Assembly: GCF_011682065.1 (NCBI RefSeq)
Contig: NZ_VUYU01000018.1
Location: forward strand, 62,001 to 126,000
Origin: Massilia rubra
Lineage (GTDB): Bacteria; Pseudomonadota; Gammaproteobacteria; Burkholderiales; Burkholderiaceae_D
Direction of reading: 5' to 3'
DNA length: 64,000 nucleotides
Position numbers and translations under genes: made by a program. Below, piece after piece: positions 9,491-17,659 of this stretch (its first letter is position 1; every line of letters begins with the position of its first letter). The notes below the pieces were generated by a model that was given only the letters and a program-made list of their open reading frames with translations, was not told the origin of the DNA and did no database searches.

Positions 9491-11953
9491 ATGCGCCACC
9501 TCACCACGTTCAAGCTGTTCCGCCCCCTCGCCATCGCCCTGGCCCTGTCCGCCAGCCACGCCGTCATGGCGTCCGAAGCCGACCATCAGGAATTCGAAGC
9601 CACCCTGCATGTGCCGTACGCGGCCGCCAGCGCGGCGCGTACCTTCACGCTCGCCTTCGACTATCCGCACGTCGAGCGCCTGCAAGAGGTGAGCTGGAAG
9701 CTCGAGCTGCTCAGTCCATCGGGCCAGGTGGTCCAGCAATGGCACGGCGTGCAGCGCATGTTCCAGAAGCCGGTCGATGTCAAGGTACGCTGGGCGGGGC
9801 GGGCCGGCCTGCCGGACGGGGTCTACCAGGTGCGCATGCAAGCCGTCTCCAACGATGCCGCCGAGCGCGGCCGCGCGCCGGACCAGTCGCCTGAGTCCGT
9901 GGAGCGCCTGCTGGCGGCCGGCGCCGATGAGATGGTGGAACAAGGTTGGGACTTGGCGATCGGCAAGACCGTCCAGCCCGCCATGCCGGCCTTCCGCGCT
10001 TTGCCCACCAACAAGGTCAATGGCAAGGCGGGCGAACTGTCTTCCGTGCAAATGGCCACGCCAGCGCCGGGTTCGCTGCCGTACACCATCTATTTTGCCA
10101 ACCTGCACAGCCAGACCAATCACAGCGACGGCGGCGGGGCCATCGGCAGTTGCAGCGGCTCGCAAGCACCGCAAAGCGCCGCCTTCGGGCCGGCCGACGC
10201 GTACGCGTACGCCCGCAACAAGGGGCTGGACATCTTGATGACGTCCGAGCACAACCACATGTTCGACGGCTCCGATGGCACCAACACCTCGGCCAGCCCG
10301 GCCACGGCCAAGGCGCTGTTCCAGTCGGGTTTGACGGCCGCGGCCGATTTCAACACCGCCAATCCCGACTTCCTGGGCGTGTACGGCATCGAATGGGGCG
10401 TGATCAACAATGGCGGGCACCTGAACATCTTCAACACGCCGGAACTGTTGCAGTGGGAGCTCAACAGCAGCGGCCAACTGATCGGCGACACGCTCACGCC
10501 CAAGGGCGACTACAGCGGCCTGTACAGCCTGATGCGCCAGCGCGGCTGGGTGGGGCAGTTCAACCATCCCTCGTCGAGCGGGCAATTCCTGGTCGGCGGC
10601 GTGCCGCTCGGCTACAGCGCCGACGGCGACCACGCCATGGCGCTGTGCGAAGTGCTCAATACCTCGGCGTTCTCGACCAACATCAGCGAGACCGAAACCG
10701 GGCGCAGCAGCTTCGAAGGCGCCTGCAACAAGGCGCTCGAGGCGGGCTTTCACATCGCCTTTTCCACCAATCAGGATAATCACTGCGCCAACTGGGGAGC
10801 CTCGTACACCAACCGCACCGGCGTGTTGATTCCCAACGGCACACCACTGACGCAAGCGAGCTTTATCGAGGCGCTGAAGGCGCGGCGCGTGTTCGCCACC
10901 ATGGACAAGACCTCGCAACTGGTGCTCACCGGCAATGGCAAGGTCATGGGCGAGCGCTTCACCAACAGCGGCCCGCTCAAGCTGATCGCCAACTTCGCCA
11001 GCAGCAGCGGCAGGGTGGCGTCGACGGTATCGATCGTCGAAGGCGTGCCGGGGCGCAAGGGCACGGTCAGCCAGCTGGCCAGCACGGCCGACACCACCAT
11101 CACCCCAGCGCTCGGCGAGCACTTTTACTACGCCAAAGTGACGCAGGACGACGGCAAGATCTTGTGGTCGGCCCCGATCTGGGTCACGCAGACGGCGGGC
11201 GGCGGCGGCGACACCACCGCGCCGACGGTCAGCGCGAGCCAGAGCGGCACCAGCGGCACCATTTCCCTGGCGGCGACGGCGAGCGATGCCGGCGGCATCA
11301 GCCGGGTCGAGTTCTATGTGGACAATGTACTGAAAGGAACGGACACCACGGCCCCGTACGTGCTCAGCCTCGACTCGGCGACCCTGAGCAACGGCAGTCA
11401 CCAGTTGACGGCCAAGGCGTATGACGTCGCGCTCAACAGCGCGGTGTCGGCGCCGCTTGGTTTCAGCGTCAGCAATGGCGGCACGGCGCAGCAGCAACTG
11501 CTGACCAATAGCGGATTCGAATCGGGCGTGAGCGGGTGGGTGGCGCCGAGCGGCGTGATCACCTCGGGCGGGCAGGCGGCGCACGGCGGCAGCTGGAAGG
11601 CTGCGCTCAATGGCGAGGGCGCCGCCAACACCGATACCGTGTACCAGCAGGTCGCGATTCCATCGACGGTGACGAGTGCCACGCTGGGATTCTGGCTGAA
11701 GGTGGTCTCGAGCGAAACGACGACGACCAGTTCCTACGACAAGCTCAAGGTACAAGTGAGAAGCGGCAGCAACGCCGTGCTGGCGACCCTGGCCACGTAC
11801 TCCAACCTGAACAAGGGAACGAGTTACGTGCAAAAGACGTTCGACCTGAGCGCCTACAAAGGGCAAACGGTGCGGATCTACTTCGAAGGCGTGGAAGGCT
11901 CGACGATTCCCACAAGCTTCCTGATCGACGACGTCACCCTCACGACCCAATAA
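9491..11953 (+). CDS. exported PHP-family (CehA/McbA-like) protein with Ig-like and lectin-like C-terminal domains
   Basis: The frame opens at 9359, but ATG 9491 begins a clear signal peptide (MRHLTTFKLFRPLAIALAL... ending near AVMA), so the mature protein should be exported. The 820-residue protein has an N-terminal beta-rich part (about 25-195), then a PHP-like metal site: HSQTNHSDG at 206-214, then TSEHNHMFDG and GQFNHPSS further on. PHP proteins are metal-dependent hydrolases of phosphoester or related bonds; the CehA/McbA subgroup includes carbaryl hydrolases. A Gly-rich linker leads to an Ig-like domain (about 575-655) and a C-terminal jelly-roll-like domain starting near LLTNSGFESGVSGW, a pattern typical of carbohydrate or surface binding. 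No PEP-CTERM or LPXTG anchor is visible. The substrate cannot be predicted. Confidence 0.75.
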   Translation: MRHLTTFKLFRPLAIALALSASHAVMASEADHQEFEATLHVPYAAASAARTFTLAFDYPHVERLQEVSWKLELLSPSGQVVQQWHGVQRMFQKPVDVKVRWAGRAGLPDGVYQVRMQAVSNDAAERGRAPDQSPESVERLLAAGADEMVEQGWDLAIGKTVQPAMPAFRALPTNKVNGKAGELSSVQMATPAPGSLPYTIYFANLHSQTNHSDGGGAIGSCSGSQAPQSAAFGPADAYAYARNKGLDILMTSEHNHMFDGSDGTNTSASPATAKALFQSGLTAAADFNTANPDFLGVYGIEWGVINNGGHLNIFNTPELLQWELNSSGQLIGDTLTPKGDYSGLYSLMRQRGWVGQFNHPSSSGQFLVGGVPLGYSADGDHAMALCEVLNTSAFSTNISETETGRSSFEGACNKALEAGFHIAFSTNQDNHCANWGASYTNRTGVLIPNGTPLTQASFIEALKARRVFATMDKTSQLVLTGNGKVMGERFTNSGPLKLIANFASSSGRVASTVSIVEGVPGRKGTVSQLASTADTTITPALGEHFYYAKVTQDDGKILWSAPIWVTQTAGGGGDTTAPTVSASQSGTSGTISLAATASDAGGISRVEFYVDNVLKGTDTTAPYVLSLDSATLSNGSHQLTAKAYDVALNSAVSAPLGFSVSNGGTAQQQLLTNSGFESGVSGWVAPSGVITSGGQAAHGGSWKAALNGEGAANTDTVYQQVAIPSTVTSATLGFWLKVVSSETTTTSSYDKLKVQVRSGSNAVLATLATYSNLNKGTSYVQKTFDLSAYKGQTVRIYFEGVEGSTIPTSFLIDDVTLTTQ

Positions 11954-11972
11954 CCAAAAGCAATAACCCCCT

Positions 11973-12166
11973 CAACCGGGGTCTGACCTCTGATTCGAAA
12001 CTTTTTCGTTGCCTAGCTGAGTTCAGACCTCCGTTAGGCAACGAAATGTCGTCAGCGGGTCAGCCCTAAGCCGAAAAACCATCACAACTCGCACAATCGG
12101 GGACTGTCCTCAGTTTCCCAACGGTTCATTAGGAAATGTTTCGAATCAGAGGTCAGACCCCGGTTG
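11973..12166. repeat. 194-bp element bounded by perfect 29-bp inverted repeats
   Basis: The left arm 11973-12001 and right arm 12138-12166 are exact reverse complements over 29 bases (left arm begins CAACCGGGGTCTGACCTC). Inside is a second hairpin, TTTCGTTGCCTA (12004-12015) and TAGGCAACGAAA (12035-12046). The element fills the space between two convergent genes (stops at 11953 and 12197), so it could terminate both transcripts, but the long arms and 136-base interior look more like a miniature mobile or REP-like element. No coding frame is inside. A shorter relative with a similar core lies at 62455-62491. Confidence 0.8.
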
Positions 12167-12196
12167 TAGGAGTTGGAGGGGGAATTTGGTAGGAAT

Positions 12197-12775
12197 TCAG
12201 AAGCCGAAGCGGGCGCCGGCGCCCAGCAGGGTGGCGATGCCAAGGGCCGCGAAAATGGCGGCGGCGATGCCGTGCACCAGTTTTAACGGTACTTTGTTGG
12301 CAATCCGCTCGCCGAAATACACTGCCGGCACATTCGCCAGCATCATGCCGAACGTGGTGCCGGCCACCACCGCCACCATCGATTCGTAGCGCGCCGCCAG
12401 CGCTACCGTGGCGATCTGGGTCTTGTCGCCCATCTCGGCCAGGAAAAATGCGATCAGGGTCGTCAGGAATACGCCGTAGCGTCCCAATCCCGGCTGTTCG
12501 TCGTCATCGAGCTTGTCGGGCACTAGCGTCCACGCGGCCATCGCCAGGAACGATACGCCCAGCACCCAGCGCATCACGTTCGGTCCGAGCAGGGTGCTGA
12601 CCCACGCCCCTACCGCCGCCGCAAACGCATGGTTGGCCAGCGTCGCCACCAAAATTCCCAGCACGATCGGCACCGGCCGCCGGAATTTGGCCGCCAGCAG
12701 AAATGCCAGCAGCTGCGTCTTGTCGCCAATTTCGGCGAGGGCGACGATGCCCGTTGATACAAGGAAGGCGTCCAT
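12197..12775 (-). CDS. TMEM165/GDT1 family cation (Mn2+/Ca2+) transporter
   Basis: This 192-residue membrane protein carries the two diagnostic E-x-G-D-K-T motifs of the family (UPF0016), EIGDKT near residue 16 and EMGDKT near 115, each in a hydrophobic helix, giving the usual two-times-three helix pseudo-symmetric layout. Bacterial relatives such as MneA/MneP-type exporters move manganese out of the cytoplasm. The start ATG at 12775 is followed at once by the first helix. A -10-like TATGAT lies on the minus strand at 12803-12808. I looked for a yybP-ykoY manganese riboswitch upstream and did not see one. Length is normal for the family. Confidence 0.9.
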   Translation of the reverse strand: MDAFLVSTGIVALAEIGDKTQLLAFLLAAKFRRPVPIVLGILVATLANHAFAAAVGAWVSTLLGPNVMRWVLGVSFLAMAAWTLVPDKLDDDEQPGLGRYGVFLTTLIAFFLAEMGDKTQIATVALAARYESMVAVVAGTTFGMMLANVPAVYFGERIANKVPLKLVHGIAAAIFAALGIATLLGAGARFGF

Positions 12776-12933
12776 ACAGTGTGATCCTAAGGGGAAGCGC
12801 GGATCATAACAGAGCCACCCGTGTGGCTGCGCGCACCACGGCGCCCGTCAATACGCGCCTGCGCGCTTTCGCGCGGCCGGCGGAAGTGATATTCTGCCTG
12901 CGCCAATCCACATGCCACCGACCCGGAAAAACC

Positions 12934-14799
12934 ATGAAGACATCGACCCTCCTGCGCGCCACCGCCTGCGCCGTGTTCTGCCAACTTAGCGCCCACGCGT
13001 ACGCCCTCGATCCCCTGAGCTACGCGCGCTACGACCAGGTGAAAACCAGTGCCCTGCACATGGACCTGAAGGCCGATTTCGCGAAGAAGACGCTGTCCGG
13101 CCACGCCGAACTGACCCTGAACTGGGTCGATAAGTCGGCGCGCATCCTCGATCTCGATACGCGCGCGCTGACCATCTCCAAGGTCCAGGCGCTCGACTCC
13201 GACGGCAAGTGGGTCACCGTGCGCCACACGCTCGACAAGGCCGACGCCGAAAAAGGCCAGGCCATGCACATCGACCTGGCCGCGCTGCCCGCGCAGCCTC
13301 AAAAAGTGCGCATCTATTACCGCACCTCGCCGACCGCCACCGCGTTGCAGTGGCTGGCGCCGGTGCAGACCATGTCGGGCAAGCGCCCCTTCATGTTCAG
13401 CCAGTCCGAGACGATCGAGGCACGCTCCTGGGTGCCGCTGCAGGATACCCCGGCCGTGCGCTTCACCTACAGCGCCCACATCGAAGCGCCCAAGGACCTG
13501 CGCGTGGTCATGAGCGCCGATAACGATCTCAATGCCACCGGCAAGGGCGGCTGGGACTTCAAGATGCCGCAGCCGATTCCATCCTACCTGCTGGCCATCG
13601 GCATCGGCGAAATCGACGTGCGCGCACTCGGTTCGCGTACCGGCGTCTACGCCGAGCCAAAACGCATCGGCGCGGCCGCCTATGAATTCGTCGATACCGA
13701 AAAAATGGTCGCCGCCGCCGAATCGTTGTACGGCCCTTATCGCTGGGGGCGTTACGACATGCTGGTGCTGCCGCCGTCGTTCCCGATCGGCGGCATGGAA
13801 AACCCGCGCCTGACCTTCCTCACGCCGACCATGATCACGGGCGACCGCAGCCTGGTCGACCTGATCGCGCATGAACTGGCGCACAGCTGGTCGGGCAACC
13901 TGGTCACCAACGCGTCGTGGAAGCACTGGTGGCTCAACGAAGGCTTCACCACCTACGTCACCACCCGCATCCTGGAATCCCTGTACGGCCCCGAAGTGGC
14001 GGACATGAACCTGCAGCTCGAGCAGGAAGAAGCCATCGCCTCGCTGGCCACCATCCCGACCGCCAAGCAGGCCTTGCTGACCAAGGACCCGGACACCTCG
14101 TCGGCCAACTACACCGATGAAGGCCTGGCCTATCCGAAAGGCGCGTGGTTCCTGCGCACCCTGGAGCAGCGCGCCGGCCGCACGGTGTTCGATCCCTTCC
14201 TGCGCGGCTGGTTCGACCAGCATGCGTTCCAGAGCGTGACCACCGAGCAGTTCGTGGCCTACCTGCGCAAGAACCTGCTGGCGAAAAATCCCAAGCTCTT
14301 GAGCGAGGCCGAACTCGAAGAGTGGCTGCACGGCTCCGGCATTCCGGCCAGCGCAAAGCGCGTGGTTTCGACCCGCCTGGCCGCACTCGATGCCACTCGC
14401 GCCAGCTGGCTGTCGGGCGCCACGCCAACCGCCAGGCTCGATACCAAAAAATGGAATTCCACCGAGTGGATGAAGTTCCTGAACGATATCGACAACAAGG
14501 CCACGGCCGCCCAGCTCAAGGAACTCGACCAGGCCTTCCACCTCGCCAAGAGCACCAATAACGAAGTGGCCTTCCGCTTCTTCCGCGCGTCGATTAACGC
14601 CGGCTACACCGATGTGCGCATGCCGCTCGAAGCCTTCCTCATGAGCGTGGGCCGCCAGAAGTTCGTGCTGCCGCTATACGCCGCACTGCGCGCCAAGCCG
14701 GCCGACAAGGTCTTTGCGGAGTCGGTCTACAAAAAGGCGCGCGCGCGCTATCACCCGGCCACGCAGGTCGGCGTCGATAAAAAAATGGCAGGCAAATAA
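12934..14799 (+). CDS. exported M1 family (gluzincin) aminopeptidase
   Basis: ATG 12934 starts a signal peptide (MKTSTLLRATACAVFCQLSAHA), so the 621-residue enzyme is probably periplasmic; the frame extends further upstream without support. M1 signatures are complete: the GGMEN exopeptidase loop, the zinc motif HELAHSW with H313, E314 and H317, and the third ligand E336 in WWLNEGF. The C-terminal helical part resembles leukotriene A4 hydrolase-type aminopeptidases, which remove N-terminal residues from peptides. The next gene starts 22 bases downstream on the same strand and is probably co-transcribed. Confidence 0.92.
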   Translation: MKTSTLLRATACAVFCQLSAHAYALDPLSYARYDQVKTSALHMDLKADFAKKTLSGHAELTLNWVDKSARILDLDTRALTISKVQALDSDGKWVTVRHTLDKADAEKGQAMHIDLAALPAQPQKVRIYYRTSPTATALQWLAPVQTMSGKRPFMFSQSETIEARSWVPLQDTPAVRFTYSAHIEAPKDLRVVMSADNDLNATGKGGWDFKMPQPIPSYLLAIGIGEIDVRALGSRTGVYAEPKRIGAAAYEFVDTEKMVAAAESLYGPYRWGRYDMLVLPPSFPIGGMENPRLTFLTPTMITGDRSLVDLIAHELAHSWSGNLVTNASWKHWWLNEGFTTYVTTRILESLYGPEVADMNLQLEQEEAIASLATIPTAKQALLTKDPDTSSANYTDEGLAYPKGAWFLRTLEQRAGRTVFDPFLRGWFDQHAFQSVTTEQFVAYLRKNLLAKNPKLLSEAELEEWLHGSGIPASAKRVVSTRLAALDATRASWLSGATPTARLDTKKWNSTEWMKFLNDIDNKATAAQLKELDQAFHLAKSTNNEVAFRFFRASINAGYTDVRMPLEAFLMSVGRQKFVLPLYAALRAKPADKVFAESVYKKARARYHPATQVGVDKKMAGK

Positions 14800-14821
14800 G
14801 AGGACCGATACTGTGCTCCAT

Positions 14822-16471
14822 ATGAACCGTATTGCGGCAGCGATCCTGCTGGCCTTCAGCAGTGTTGCGGCCCTCGCGCAGGCGCCAGCGGCACCAGCGG
14901 CGCCAGGCGCGGCCAGCGCGCCGGCGCGTGCGTATGACCTCGACGCCGATGTCGCGCGCGTGATGAAGACTTTCGATGTTCCAGGCATGGCGATCGCCAT
15001 CGTCAAGGATGGCAAGGTGGTGGCCACGCGCGGCTTCGGCGTGCGCAAGCTGGGCGAACCGGCGCCGGTCGACGGCAAGACCATCTTCGAGGTGGCCTCG
15101 AACTCCAAGGCGTTTACCGCCGCCGCGCTGGCCATGCTGGTCGACGAGGGCAAGCTGGAATGGGACGACAAGGTCATCAAGCACCTGCCCGACTTCCAGA
15201 TGTACGACGCCTACGTCACCCGCGAGATGACGGTGCGCGACCTGCTGGTGCACCGCAGCGGCCTGGGGCTGGGCGCCGGCGACTTGCTGTGGTGGCCGAC
15301 CACGAGTTTTACCACCGACGAAATCATCGGGCAGCTGCGCTACGTGAAGCCCGCAACGAGTTTTCGCAACAGCTACGCCTACGATAACCTGCTGTACATC
15401 GTGGCCGGGAAGATCATCGCGCAAAAGGCCGGCAAGCCGTGGGGCGATGCGGTGCGCGAGCGCATCCTCAAACCCCTGGGGATGAATACGACCACCACCA
15501 GCCTGGCCGAAAATGCGGGCAACGCCAACGTGTCGGCCCCGCACAGCAAAATCGATGGCAAGATCGCTGCGGTGCGCGCGCTGCCGGTGCCGAACGCCGT
15601 TGGCGCGGTCGGCATCAACACCAACGCCGAGGATATTGCGCGCTGGATGACGGTGCTGCTCGATGGCGGCGCCATCGCGGGGGCGCCCAAGGATGCGCAG
15701 GGAAAGGAAGCGCGTTTGTTCAGCGAGGCGCAAAGCCGCGAAATGTGGACCGCGCAAACGCCGATGAAAATCAGCGAGCCGAAACCGACGCTGGCGGCCA
15801 CCAGGCCGAACTTCTTCGCCTATGGCCTGGGCTTCCAGCTGCGCGACTACAAGGGCCGCAAGCTGGCCTTGCACGGCGGCGCGCTGCAGGGCTTCTATTC
15901 GCGCGTGGTGATGGTGCCGGAAGCGAAGCTGGGCATCGCGATTTTGACCAATGCCGAAAGCGGCGGGGCCATGACGTCGCTGCAGTATCGCCTGCTCGAT
16001 CATTATCTCGGTGATTCCCTCAATCCGGCGCCGAGCGACTGGATCAAGTTGATCGGCGATGTGGAAACCGAGATGCGCAACAAGGACCTGGCGAAACAGA
16101 AGACGGCCAGCGCCACCCGCGCCGCCGCCTCGCGCCCGTCGCTGCCGCTGGCCGCCTACGACGGCGAGTACAACGACGCCTGGTACGGCGCGGTGACCAT
16201 CAAGCCGGCCGGCGGCAAGCGGGTGATGAGCTTTACCCGCACGCCCGACCTGACCGGGGAACTGGAGCACTTCCAGCACGATACCTTCATCGTGCGCTGG
16301 AAGGAGCGCAACTTCAACGCCGACGCTTACGTCACGTTTTCGCTGAACCCGGACGGCAGCATCGAACGCATGAAGATGGCGCCGGTGTCGTCCGAGACCG
16401 ATTTCAGCTACGACTTTGCGGACCTGCTGTTCACGCCCGCGAAGAAGAAGGACGTCAAGGACGCGAAGTAA
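14822..16471 (+). CDS. exported class C beta-lactamase-like serine hydrolase
   Basis: ATG 14822 opens a signal peptide (MNRIAAAILLAFSSVAALAQA), giving a 549-residue protein. The beta-lactamase/DD-peptidase fold is shown by S93-N94-S95-K96 (SxxK) after FEVA, Y187-D188-N189 (YxN) and a later HGG in place of KTG. The last 120 or so residues form a separate beta-rich domain like DUF3471. Such proteins are usually peptidases or esterases rather than true beta-lactamases. It follows the M1 aminopeptidase by 22 bases, suggesting a shared role in peptide turnover outside the cytoplasm. Confidence 0.88.
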   Translation: MNRIAAAILLAFSSVAALAQAPAAPAAPGAASAPARAYDLDADVARVMKTFDVPGMAIAIVKDGKVVATRGFGVRKLGEPAPVDGKTIFEVASNSKAFTAAALAMLVDEGKLEWDDKVIKHLPDFQMYDAYVTREMTVRDLLVHRSGLGLGAGDLLWWPTTSFTTDEIIGQLRYVKPATSFRNSYAYDNLLYIVAGKIIAQKAGKPWGDAVRERILKPLGMNTTTTSLAENAGNANVSAPHSKIDGKIAAVRALPVPNAVGAVGINTNAEDIARWMTVLLDGGAIAGAPKDAQGKEARLFSEAQSREMWTAQTPMKISEPKPTLAATRPNFFAYGLGFQLRDYKGRKLALHGGALQGFYSRVVMVPEAKLGIAILTNAESGGAMTSLQYRLLDHYLGDSLNPAPSDWIKLIGDVETEMRNKDLAKQKTASATRAAASRPSLPLAAYDGEYNDAWYGAVTIKPAGGKRVMSFTRTPDLTGELEHFQHDTFIVRWKERNFNADAYVTFSLNPDGSIERMKMAPVSSETDFSYDFADLLFTPAKKKDVKDAK

Positions 16472-16478
16472 GCTTCGC

Positions 16479-17630
16479 TCATCCCTTCGGCAGTGCGGCG
16501 GTCAGGTCAACCCAGCTTTTCGGCTGCGGTTGGCCGCGTTCGCGCACCCCGAAAAAGCTCACCACCTGTTCGCCCTCGTTGTCGTAGAACTCGACCGAGG
16601 TCACGCCCGCGCGCCGCACCACCCAGCCGCTCTTGAAGGCACTGTCGCGCAGGTGCAGGTTAAACGCCGGATCGAGCACGTTGTACCATCCCGCGCTGGC
16701 CGCCGTCTTGGTGATTTTGCCGCTGAAGATCTGGATCAGCGCGCCGTTGCCGAGGAAGGACATGATCGGCAGCTGCTGTTTGGCCGCTTCGTCGAGCAGG
16801 GTGCGTACCGCTTCGGGTTTGAGGCGCTGCACCATGCCGGCCGGCGCCAGGCGCATCGCCTGTTCGCGCGTGATCTTGAATTCGGTCAGCAGGCGGTTGA
16901 ACTGGTGTACGTCGCTCATCTCATTCCAGGCCTGCTGGAATTCCTTGACATCGACCTTGCTGTCGGCCAGTTCGGCCGCTTTCGGCGCGCGCGCAGCCAC
17001 TTTGAGCGCGGCGTTCTGATCGGGGTGGCGGAAGTCGGCCACCAGCTTGTCGAACACGGCCACGCCGGCGGCGTCTTTCGGATAGATCTTGTGGATCGCG
17101 ACGCCGTTCTCGTCGAAGAACTGCAGGCTGCGTTTGACCACGCCGTCGGCGCCCGGCTGCGCTACCGCAAAGGCATGCTTCCATTTCGAGAAGGTGAAGC
17201 GCAGATCGATCTCGCCACCGAGGTAGCCGCCGGCGATGTTGCGCTGGCGCGCTTCGCGCTCTTCATCCTTCACCACCTCTTTATCGTCGTCGGGCTGCGG
17301 TTTGACCTTGGTCGCCACGCCGGTGCGTTCGATCACGCCATTCTCGTTGCGCGTCAGTGCCAGCACGGTGCCCAGGTCGAGCGCGCGGCGCATGATTTCG
17401 CGCGGGTCGTTGCCGTCGCTGCGCAGGCGCGTGACGGTGCTGCCGATGCCAGTCGCCAGCAGGTCGGCTTCGGATACGCCGAGCGTGCGCGCGGCGTCGC
17501 GGATCATCACCTTGGGCTGTTCGGCGCGGAGCAGGCTCCAGCGCTCGGTCAGGGTGGCGGCGCCGGCGTGGCCGGCCAGCACAAGCAGGGCGCCGGCAAT
17601 GGCCAGCGGAAGGGTGCGTAAGCGTTTCAT
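16479..17630 (-). CDS. hmuS: HemS/HmuS-like haem-degrading or haem-carrier protein with a signal peptide
   Basis: The 383-residue protein shows the two tandem repeats of the HemS/ChuS/HmuS family (about 25-195 and 220-380), including RWSLLRAEQPKVMIRDAA near the start and W..VLDPAFNLHLR near the end. Family members bind haem after uptake and either store it or open the ring to release iron. It lies 29 bases after a haem-type TonB receptor, so the two form one operon under the Fur box at 20080. The oddity is the N-terminus: MKRLRTLPLAIAGALLVLAG...AGAA is a good signal peptide, preceded by GGAG at correct spacing, whereas the usual family member is cytoplasmic. Confidence 0.88.
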   Translation of the reverse strand: MKRLRTLPLAIAGALLVLAGHAGAATLTERWSLLRAEQPKVMIRDAARTLGVSEADLLATGIGSTVTRLRSDGNDPREIMRRALDLGTVLALTRNENGVIERTGVATKVKPQPDDDKEVVKDEEREARQRNIAGGYLGGEIDLRFTFSKWKHAFAVAQPGADGVVKRSLQFFDENGVAIHKIYPKDAAGVAVFDKLVADFRHPDQNAALKVAARAPKAAELADSKVDVKEFQQAWNEMSDVHQFNRLLTEFKITREQAMRLAPAGMVQRLKPEAVRTLLDEAAKQQLPIMSFLGNGALIQIFSGKITKTAASAGWYNVLDPAFNLHLRDSAFKSGWVVRRAGVTSVEFYDNEGEQVVSFFGVRERGQPQPKSWVDLTAALPKG

Positions 17631-17659
17631 GAAAGTCTCCGGGTGGTGAAAAAGAGTGG

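Noticed and set aside
12776-12933. Possible yybP-ykoY manganese riboswitch before the GDT1-type transporter
   Set aside because: A GGGGAAGC string caught the eye but is on the wrong strand, and the leader from the TATGAT -10 is too short.
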